DNA from: Actinomycetota bacterium
Lineage (GTDB): Bacteria > Acidobacteriota > Blastocatellia > Chloracidobacteriales > Chloracidobacteriaceae
Direction: 5' to 3'
DNA length: 6,309 bases
Assembly: GCA_013298335.1 (NCBI GenBank)
Contig: JAAFHI010000217.1
Location: 1 to 6,309, forward strand
Shown here: one piece after another, positions 1-6,309 of the stretch
How the letters are laid out: each line of letters begins with the position of its first letter
Position numbering within the stretch: position 1 is the stretch's first letter
Translations under genes and position numbers: made by a program
The notes under the pieces: model-generated
Told to the model about the DNA's origin: nothing
The model's database searches: none
What the model saw: only the letters and a program-made list of their open reading frames with translations

Positions 1-408
1 CTTCAGGAGCGGGTGGTGGCCGGGCTGATCGACGTGGTGGTGGTACTGGTTTCCTGCCTGCCGCTCTGGGGCGTGGTCGCCCTGACCGACGTGAATCTCG
101 CGAACGGGGGCGTGCTGGGCGTGATCGCCTGCGCGACGCTGCTGATTACCGGGATGTATCTGTTCGGCACGGTCGCCGGGGCGGGACAGACCTTCGGGAT
201 GATGTACGCCGGACTGCGGGTCGTCAGCATCTACAGCGACCACGAAATGAATCTCGTCCAGGCACTGATGCGGACGCTCGGCCATCTTCCGGCGGGGCTG
301 CCGCTGTTCGGCGGCTTCATCTGGGCGGCGTTTGACAGGGATCAGCGCGGCCTGCATGAATACATGTCGGGAACGCAGATCGTCCGCGAGTGGCGGGTCG
401 AGCTGTAA
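1..408 (+). CDS. RDD-family integral membrane protein, 5'-truncated by the window edge
   Basis: The frame is open from base 1 and ends at TAA 406-408, so only the last 135 residues are visible; the true start lies outside the window. The visible part opens with an Arg (residue 4) and Asp (residue 11) in the pattern R-x-x-A-G-L-I-D that begins an RDD domain. Two hydrophobic segments follow (about residues 5-27 and 36-56), then the GQTFGM-x(6)-LRVV motif. The family's closing signature is FDRDQRGLHEYMSGTQIV, where the usual His-Asp is His-Glu here. RDD proteins are small multi-pass inner-membrane proteins; some have been linked to ion or Na+/H+ transport, but most have no assigned role, and I cannot assign a substrate. 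The gene ends 28 nt before a tRNA on the same strand, so read-through transcription into the tRNA is possible. The family assignment is firm; the function is unknown. Confidence 0.88.
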   Translation, partial: LQERVVAGLIDVVVVLVSCLPLWGVVALTDVNLANGGVLGVIACATLLITGMYLFGTVAGAGQTFGMMYAGLRVVSIYSDHEMNLVQALMRTLGHLPAGLPLFGGFIWAAFDRDQRGLHEYMSGTQIVREWRVEL

Positions 409-436
409 AGGTATCCTTTTCAATCGGATAGGGCGC

Positions 437-524
437 GCCGGGGTGGCGGAATGGTAGACGCAGCGGACTTAAAATCCGCTGCTCCGTAAGGGGCGTGCGG
501 GTTCGAGTCCCGCCCTCGGCACCA
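437..524 (+). tRNA. tRNA-Leu, anticodon TAA
   Basis: This is a complete class II tRNA cloverleaf of 88 nt with an encoded CCA end. The 7-bp acceptor stem pairs GCCGGGG (437-443) with CCTCGGC (514-520), including one G-T pair. The anticodon stem GCGGA/TCCGC (463-467/475-479) holds loop CTTAAAA with anticodon TAA at 470-472, which reads UUA and UUG leucine codons. The long variable arm 480-496 forms its own stem GCTCC/GGGGC, as expected for tRNA-Leu. The T arm is GCGGG-TTCGAGT-CCCGC (497-513). The discriminator base is A521 and CCA is at 522-524. A short T run (526-530) follows, without a strong hairpin. No separate promoter is evident in the 28 nt after the RDD gene. Confidence 0.97.
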
Positions 525-777
525 CTTTTTCCGTGGATACTTCTTCAATGTCACTGTCTCCCGCCGATGCGACGGGGTCGGATGCCCCAGACCGCTTCTC
601 TCCCTTCCGCCCCCGATCTCCCGTCGGGCTGGGCGCTGTATGGCGGGATCGCCGCCGTACTTCAGCCGACATCATCCAGTTGTGATCGGTTCGGGAAATA
701 CGATGCCCGAATCACACCTTTGCCGAGAGTCTGCCTTCGGGGCCTCACTCGGAGCATCGCTTCTCACTTGCGCCAGC
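525..777. other. Non-coding spacer between tRNA-Leu and the 68-aa gene
   Basis: No convincing gene is visible: frames open here lack a ribosome binding site and read as Arg/Pro/Ser-rich shadow sequence. The one structure I can point to is an imperfect hairpin at 681-716 (TGTGAT/ATCACA and TCGGG/CCCGA, with a 4-nt bulge on the left arm). It lies downstream of the stop codon of the minus-strand 68-aa gene and might help end its transcript, but it has no T run. Confidence 0.4.
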
Positions 778-984
778 CTACGCCAGATGGAGGTCGTCGA
801 GGATTTCCTTCCGGCTGTAGCCGCGCTGGCGCAGGTCGCGTCCCCAGCGGACGTCGGCGGCGATGAGTTGCAGGTCGAGGGCCGGAAACTGCTCGCGCAG
901 CGAGAGGATGGCTTCTTCCGCGGAGGGCTGGCGGATGGCCTGAAGCAGCATGTCGAGATAGGCGGCATCGGTCGAAGCGGGCAT
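778..984 (-). CDS. Small hypothetical protein, 68 aa
   Basis: I do not recognise a family. The ATG (984-982) is preceded on the minus strand by GGAG with a 9-nt gap, a good Shine-Dalgarno match, and the frame ends at TAG (780-778). The product is soluble and mostly helical in appearance. It has an acidic N-terminal half with Leu/Ile heptad-like spacing (about residues 8-32), a central hydrophobic ALDLQLIAADV stretch and a basic RWGRDLRQRGYSRKE segment (about 46-60) before a DDLHLA tail. There is no signal peptide, membrane segment or Cys pair. It is divergent from the LURP-one-like gene with 78 bp between the two starts, so the two may share a control region. The case for a real gene rests on the ribosome binding site and a sensible composition; the overlapping frames are much poorer. 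Confidence 0.6.
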   Translation of the reverse strand: MPASTDAAYLDMLLQAIRQPSAEEAILSLREQFPALDLQLIAADVRWGRDLRQRGYSRKEILDDLHLA

Positions 985-1062
985 GCGACGATTCTCCAGC
1001 GAAATGAACGGGGAATGTGGTAAAGACGGCTCGCAATTTACATATCAGTCGAGGAGCGGGCA

Positions 1063-1650
1063 ATGAACTATCCCCTGAATCTGTCGTTCAAACTTCTGGC
1101 CATCGCGAACCAGATCTACGTTCGGGATGCGTCCGGCGCGCTTGTCTTCTACGTCAAGCAGAAGGCCTTCAAACTCAAGGAAGCCATCACGGTTTTCGCG
1201 GACGAGGGCCAGACCCAGCCCTGTTTCACCATCAACGCCGACCGCGTCATCGACTTTTCAGCGCGCTATCACTTCGCCGATATGAGCGGTCGCCCGCTGG
1301 GTTCCATCAAACGGCAGGGCATGAAGTCGATCTGGAAAGCCAGCTACGAAATCATGGAAGGCGAAAACGTGGTGATGCGCATCAACGAGGAGAACGGCTG
1401 GGTGAAAGTCATGGACGCCCTGCTCGGAGAAGTGCCCGTCCTCGGGATGTTTACCGGCTATTTCTTCAATCCGTCCTATCTCGTGACCCGCCCCGACGGC
1501 ACGCCGGTCTTTCGCGTCAAGAAGGAAGCAGCCTTTTTCGAGGGAAAATACACCATCGAGCACATCGGCCAACTCTTCAATCAGGACGACGAAATGCGCG
1601 GCGTCCTCGGAATGATGATGCTCCTCCTGCTCGAACGGCTGCGGGGGTGA
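1063..1650 (+). CDS. LURP-one-related / tubby C-terminal-like (scramblase-fold) protein, 195 aa
   Basis: The ATG is preceded by GAGGAG 7-8 nt upstream, which fixes the start; the stop is TGA 1648-1650. The sequence reads as a string of short beta strands with the family's typical phrases: IYVRDASGALVFYVKQKAFKL near residues 18-38, then a DMSGRPLGSIKRQGMKSIWKASYEI-type strand-turn-strand block (about 73-97), and TRPDGTPVFRVKKEAAFFEGKY (about 142-163). It closes with a hydrophobic C-terminal helix (GVLGMMMLLLLERL, about 180-193). This pattern fits the LURP-one-related/YxjI group, a 12-stranded barrel around a central hydrophobic helix, shared with tubby and phospholipid scramblases. The 195-aa length is about one full domain. 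The C-terminal helix is therefore expected to be buried in the barrel and not a membrane anchor. Bacterial members have no settled biochemical role. The gene's 3' end is followed after 11 nt by a 31-bp repeat-built hairpin. Confidence 0.75.
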   Translation: MNYPLNLSFKLLAIANQIYVRDASGALVFYVKQKAFKLKEAITVFADEGQTQPCFTINADRVIDFSARYHFADMSGRPLGSIKRQGMKSIWKASYEIMEGENVVMRINEENGWVKVMDALLGEVPVLGMFTGYFFNPSYLVTRPDGTPVFRVKKEAAFFEGKYTIEHIGQLFNQDDEMRGVLGMMMLLLLERLRG

Positions 1651-1661
1651 GGGAAGCGGGA

Positions 1662-1806
1662 AGCAGTTAGTAGTTAGCAGTTAGTAGTTAGTGAATCAGA
1701 ATTTATCCGCTGACGAATTGTAACTCGCTACTCGCCGCTAACTGCTAACTGCTAACTGCTAACTGCTAACTGCTAACTGCTAACTGCTAACTGCTAACTG
1801 CTAACT
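1662..1806. repeat. Heptamer tandem repeats in two inverted arms (long intergenic hairpin)
   Basis: The right arm has ten perfect head-to-tail copies of GCTAACT (1737-1806). The left arm has four copies of the complementary unit AGTTAG(T/C) (1665-1692), preceded by AGC. Positions 1662-1692 pair with 1737-1767 over 31 bp without mismatch if G-U pairs are allowed (three), leaving a 44-nt loop; other registers of the ten-copy arm would pair equally well. The array fills most of the 168-bp spacer between two convergent genes, starting 11 nt after one stop codon and ending 12 nt before the other. It resembles the short tandemly repeated heptamers known from cyanobacterial spacers in form, not necessarily in origin. 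It could act as a transcript 3' end or a two-way transcription barrier. Confidence 0.93.
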
Positions 1807-1818
1807 ACTGACCACTGG

Positions 1819-2118
1819 CTACTTCTTCTTGTTGAACAGGTTCCGAAAGGCATCCTTGGCGTCCGAGGATGCCGTTTTCGTTTTGGAGGTCGTCGTCAGC
1901 GCGACTTTGGTATTCGGCTGGAAGTGGTCGCAGTAGTTCGCCGCCGCCTTGTCGCGGACGGGTTCGGCAATCGGCTCGCGGCACTCGTGGCGCATGCCGG
2001 TGTCGAAGAACTTGCAGTTCCGGCAGCAGTGCAGGTCGGCCTTGCATTCGTTGCAACTATCCGACCGGCGGACGAGACCGAACAGTTTCACATCGCGGCT
2101 ACAGGCGTGACAGATCAT
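1819..2118 (-). CDS. Cys-rich zinc-ribbon-like small protein, 99 aa
   Basis: The ATG (2118-2116) has GAGGAA about 7 nt upstream on the minus strand, a good ribosome binding site; the stop is TAG (1821-1819). There are nine cysteines in the first 63 residues: CxxC at 3-6, CxxC at 22-25, CCxxC at 31-35, then Cys46 and Cys63, with His at 4, 30, 44 and 65. The two N-terminal CxxC pairs form a plausible zinc ribbon. The following block (HCCRNCKFFDTGMRHECREP, then a DKAAANYCDHFQP stretch) looks like a second metal-binding unit. It resembles short bacterial proteins of unknown function with the same CKFF/Y-x(6-8)-CREP and NFCDYF phrases. The last third is a low-complexity Thr/Ser/Lys tail ending NLFNKKK. 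There is no signal peptide, so it is probably cytoplasmic. It lies 129 bp downstream of the M16 gene on the same strand and may be cotranscribed, with a repeat hairpin in between. Function unknown. Confidence 0.8.
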   Translation of the reverse strand: MICHACSRDVKLFGLVRRSDSCNECKADLHCCRNCKFFDTGMRHECREPIAEPVRDKAAANYCDHFQPNTKVALTTTSKTKTASSDAKDAFRNLFNKKK

Positions 2119-2131
2119 CGGGATTCCTCAA

Positions 2132-2247
2132 AGTCTTGGGAGTCTTGAGAGTCTTGAGAGTCTTGAGAGTCTTGAGAGTCTTGAGAGTCGGGGAAGTTGG
2201 GGGTTTTTGACTCCCAAGACCCACCAGACTCCCGAGACTCCCAAGAC

Positions 2248-2250
<3 letters not shown>
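2132..2250. repeat. Nonamer tandem repeats in two inverted arms (long hairpin between co-directional genes)
   Basis: The left arm is six copies of AGTCTTGAG (first copy AGTCTTGGG) at 2132-2185 plus a partial copy. The right arm, 2209-2250, has about four and a half copies of the inverted unit GACTCCCAA, with variants. In the minus-strand transcript, 2248-2209 pairs with 2171-2132 over 40 positions with three mismatches and three G-U pairs; the outer 14 bp (2132-2145/2235-2248) are perfect. The right arm runs into the stop codon of the M16 gene (2250-2248), and the left arm ends 3 nt from the ribosome binding site of the Cys-rich gene. The hairpin therefore sits exactly between the two genes of this presumed operon and could shield the M16 message or limit read-through. 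The 9-nt period keeps frames open but there is no sign of coding use. Confidence 0.92.
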
Positions 2251-4974
<2,724 letters not shown>

Positions 4975-4992
4975 AGGCGTTCGATTCTTCTT

Positions 4993-5034
4993 CGGTTTTC
5001 AGGGCGGTACTTTAACAAAAACGCCCGAAAACCG
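4993..5034. promoter_or_regulatory. 13-bp inverted repeat in the M16 leader
   Basis: CGGTTTTC-A-GGGCG (4993-5006) is the reverse complement of CGCCCGAAAACCG (5022-5034) apart from one bulged A at 5001, with a 15-nt AT-rich centre. It ends 18 nt upstream of the M16 ATG. It could be a hairpin in the 5' untranslated RNA or an operator for a dimeric repressor. There is no T run after either arm that would make it a standard terminator. The mixed AT/GC stem is unlikely by chance, but its role is not shown by the sequence. Confidence 0.6.
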
Positions 5035-5056
5035 ATGCCGTTGCAAAAAGAAGGAA

Positions 5057-5084
5057 GGATGAAGGATGAGGGATGAAGGATGAA
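5057..5084. repeat. Heptamer tandem repeat GGATGAA, four copies
   Basis: Four consecutive units are visible (GGATGAA, GGATGAG, GGATGAA, GGATGAA), preceded by a partial GGAA at 5053-5056. Unlike the other two repeat arrays in the window there is no inverted arm nearby. The last copy overlaps the A run that forms the minus-strand T tract of the terminator at 5083-5114, so the array lies directly downstream of that terminator. The unit is unrelated to the GCTAACT and AGTCTTGAG units of the other spacers. Confidence 0.85.
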
Positions 5085-5114
5085 AAAAGCGGGGAACAGT
5101 TCAGAGTCCCCGCT
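5083..5114 (-). terminator. Intrinsic (Rho-independent) terminator, minus strand
   Basis: On the minus strand, AGCGGGGA (5114-5107) pairs perfectly with TCCCCGCT (5095-5088) across an 11-nt loop, and a run of six T (5088-5083) follows at once. This is a textbook GC stem plus U tract. It lies 375 nt beyond the stop of the membrane-protein gene and 109 nt before the M16 start. It may therefore end a separate small RNA or act as the off-switch of an M16 leader, and not simply close the membrane-protein gene. On the plus strand there is no T run after the stem. Confidence 0.85.
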
Positions 5115-5278
5115 GATGATGTTTGAAAATTGCTGAACCCAGCGGATTTTGTGAGGTGAATGTGTTGAACTGGTTTGAAGGTTTGCGTGGCGGGTATCCG
5201 CAAATAGCCCCCGATGATGCGAGTCTTCGAGCGAATCGGGGGAAACGGAGGCAATCATTCATTCAAACCATTGCAACA
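5083..5278 (-). ncRNA. Candidate structured leader RNA or small RNA ending in the terminator
   Basis: Stem positions are given as plus-strand bases; the RNA would be the complement. An outer stem TGTTG/CAACA (5163-5167/5274-5278) and, across a 3x3 internal loop, a perfect 9-bp stem TGGTTTGAA/TTCAAACCA (5171-5179/5262-5270) close a domain of 116 nt. Inside lie two hairpins: 5182-5187/5199-5204 (TTTGCG/CGCAAA) and 5208-5215/5235-5242 (CCCCCGAT/ATCGGGGG). Together they make a three-way junction. Between this domain and the terminator, CCGCTG (5110-5115) can pair with CAGCGG (5140-5145), which would use up one terminator arm: a possible antiterminator. A competing small hairpin (5132-5135/5140-5143) uses the same bases. 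I recognise no riboswitch class, 6S, tmRNA or RNase P signature. The folding was done by eye; individual helices this short can arise by chance. Confidence 0.4.
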
Positions 5279-5311
5279 AAGCGCTTTTCAACCCTTTTCA
5301 ACCCCACAAAG

Positions 5312-5337
5312 GCGGCACAACCGGTTTTCTGTGCCGC
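5312..5337. other. 8-bp perfect hairpin of unknown role
   Basis: GCGGCACA (5312-5319) and TGTGCCGC (5330-5337) are exact reverse complements around a 10-nt loop. No T run follows on either strand, so it is a poor intrinsic terminator. It lies on the 5' side of the candidate minus-strand leader RNA and may be part of a longer structured transcript, or it may help end the membrane-protein message 150 nt downstream of its stop. Confidence 0.45.
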
Positions 5338-5488
5338 GACCACGTCCGGTTGCCGCACGGACCACGCCTGAATGGGGCGGCCCCGCGGCGGCGAAACGGG
5401 TTTGTTTCATGCAACTTTGAACATCCGTTCATCGTACGCGCGCGCGATCCTTATATACATGTCGCGGAGCCGCTGTTCCGCCGCCGGT

Positions 5489-6309
5489 TTACTGACCCGT
5501 CCGGCGACGGAGTTCCTGCTGGTAGCGTTCGAGTTCGCGGCGGGAGGTGTTCACGATTTCGACTTCCGACGGCTGCGCCTTCGCGACCGTGTCGAGCGAC
5601 ATCGAGAGGTTGTCGGCCTGCCCGCCCGCGCGGAAACGGAGCGGCATGGTGAGGACCGACCGGTGGTACTCGACCGACACCGTCGCCCGATGGTTCGGCG
5701 GATCGAGCGCGATGTGGAGGTCCTTGTCGGCGACGGCGATGCCGCGGGCGGCCAGCGCGGCCTTGACCCGACCGCGCAGTCCGGCGACGGGGGTGAGTTC
5801 ATTCCGTAGAACCGTCGAAAGCTCGGCTTCGAGCGCTGCGTTGGTGCTGCGGCAGTTCGAAAAGGCGACCACGGCATAGGCGACGACGCACAGCGCGACC
5901 GTGACGACGGCCCGGCGCGTCCAGACGAGCGCCACCCGGCGCGGGTCCACCGGTTCGGGCGGCAGTTGTACCGAGGGGCGGGCCGTCGCCGGTTTGCGAA
6001 CCGGCGCGGACGGGCGTTTGTCGCCGGTGGCGCTCAACTCGACCACCGTGCGACCCGGCGGCGCGGTCGGTTTCGGTTTCTGGACGGGTGTGGCCGCAAT
6101 TTCGCGGACAACCGCCGGTTTCGCCTCTTTGACTTCGGCTTTCGGAGCGGTCGCGGGAGACGCGGTCGCGTGGGCGATGGCCGCCGAAAGTTCGGGAAGC
6201 TGCGCGGTGACCTCGAGCGCGACGGCGCGCGGCGCGGGTGCTTCGGCTGGAACCCTTTCCACTGGAACGGGTTTCGGCTCGACGGCGGCAATCACCGGCG
6301 CGGCCTTCG
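5489..6309 (-). CDS. Ala/Pro-rich single-pass membrane protein of unknown function, N-terminally truncated by the window edge
   Basis: The frame is open through the right edge, so the start is not visible; the stop is TAA (5491-5489). The visible 272 residues start with about 115 residues of low-complexity Ala/Pro/Lys/Val sequence without cysteine or defined motifs (for example VEPKPVPVERVPAEAPAPRA). One transmembrane segment follows (about 119-137 residues from the GTG at 6295: AVVTVALCVVAYAVVAF), flanked by Arg on its N-terminal side, which predicts the Pro-rich part in the cytoplasm and the C-terminal 130 residues outside. That C-terminal part (GLRGRVKAALAARGIAVADK, HRATVSVEYHRSVLTM) has the helix-then-strand pattern of small membrane-anchored domains of the DUF4845 kind, but I would not assign it. 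It ends in a charged helix, RRELERYQQELRRRTGQ. The long Pro/Ala tether suggests a spacer between a cytoplasmic part beyond the edge and the membrane. An internal GTG could be read as a start, but the frame and composition simply continue upstream of it. Confidence 0.75.
   Translation of the reverse strand, partial: KAAPVIAAVEPKPVPVERVPAEAPAPRAVALEVTAQLPELSAAIAHATASPATAPKAEVKEAKPAVVREIAATPVQKPKPTAPPGRTVVELSATGDKRPSAPVRKPATARPSVQLPPEPVDPRRVALVWTRRAVVTVALCVVAYAVVAFSNCRSTNAALEAELSTVLRNELTPVAGLRGRVKAALAARGIAVADKDLHIALDPPNHRATVSVEYHRSVLTMPLRFRAGGQADNLSMSLDTVAKAQPSEVEIVNTSRRELERYQQELRRRTGQ

Larger units (their letters stand above)
4975..5488. other. 514-nt non-coding region upstream of the M16 gene
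   Basis: No credible protein gene is visible, and base composition is clearly lower in GC than in the flanking genes, especially at 5115-5310. Reading on the minus strand (direction of the M16 gene), it holds: the end of the membrane-protein gene; alternating CG and TATA-like dinucleotides (5433-5461); an 8-bp hairpin (5312-5337); a possible three-way-junction RNA (5163-5278); a possible antiterminator (5110-5145); an intrinsic terminator (5083-5114); heptamer repeats (5057-5084); and an inverted repeat (4993-5034) just before the M16 start. I found no convincing -35/-10 pair on either strand. Confidence 0.7.

Noticed and set aside
437..524. tRNA-associated attachment site of an integrated element
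   Set aside because: No integrase lies nearby and I see no second copy of the tRNA 3' end in the window.
1662..1806. CRISPR array
   Set aside because: Units are contiguous 7-mers without spacers, and no cas gene is present.
5115..5345. Possible RNase P RNA on the minus strand, because of a GAATGAATGATTGCC stretch like part of the rnpB 3' region
   Set aside because: The other conserved RNase P blocks (GAGGAAAGTCC, ACAGAA, the GGTAAGAG-type loop) are absent and the sequence after the match diverges; the resemblance is a short coincidence.
5083..5480. Possible tmRNA or 6S RNA in the same non-coding region
   Set aside because: There is no tRNA-like end, tag frame or CCA for tmRNA, and the fold seen is a three-way junction, not the long rod with a central bubble of 6S RNA.
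5489..6295. Complete gene starting at the GTG at 6295
   Set aside because: The frame continues without a stop to the window edge with the same Ala/Pro-rich composition, and no ribosome binding site can be judged there, so it is treated as truncated.

Overview
The window is GC-rich bacterial DNA, tightly packed with protein genes. It carries no transposase, integrase, phage gene or CRISPR array. Gene content (RDD membrane protein, LURP-one-like protein, secreted two-lobed M16 protein with a Pro/Thr linker, Ala/Pro-rich membrane protein) and the short tandem repeats in the spacers suggest a free-living Gram-negative-type bacterium. I lean towards Acidobacteriota (Blastocatellia/Chloracidobacterium-like) or a planctomycete-like lineage. 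That guess rests on style of sequence, not on a marker gene.

Layout, left to right. The 3' end of an RDD-family membrane protein gene (+, ends 408) is followed 28 nt later by a tRNA-Leu(TAA) gene (437-524). A spacer of about 250 nt leads to a small 68-aa gene (-, 778-984). This is divergent from a LURP-one/tubby-like gene (+, 1063-1650). The LURP-like gene converges on a 99-aa Cys-rich zinc-ribbon-like gene (-, 1819-2118), and the spacer between them holds a long hairpin built from 7-nt repeats. Upstream of the Cys-rich gene on the same strand is a 908-aa secreted M16 (pitrilysin-fold) protein (-, 2248-4974). The spacer between these two holds a second long hairpin, built from a different 9-nt repeat, that includes the M16 stop codon. 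A 514-nt non-coding stretch (4975-5488) then precedes the 3' part of an Ala/Pro-rich single-pass membrane protein (-, 5489 to the right edge).

The three minus-strand genes on the right are co-directional, but an intrinsic terminator at 5083-5114 separates the membrane protein from the M16 gene. M16 plus the Cys-rich gene probably form one transcription unit.

The most interesting parts are non-coding. (1) The M16 leader could fold, on the minus strand, into a closed three-way junction, then a possible antiterminator, then the intrinsic terminator; this is the arrangement of an attenuator or riboswitch, and I match it to no known class. (2) Two long spacer hairpins are made of unrelated repeat units. 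In both, the mismatching positions become G-U pairs only in the transcript of the gene just upstream, which suggests they act as RNA. (3) The M16 protein has lost the HXXEH zinc motif in both lobes, so it looks like a non-catalytic member of the family.
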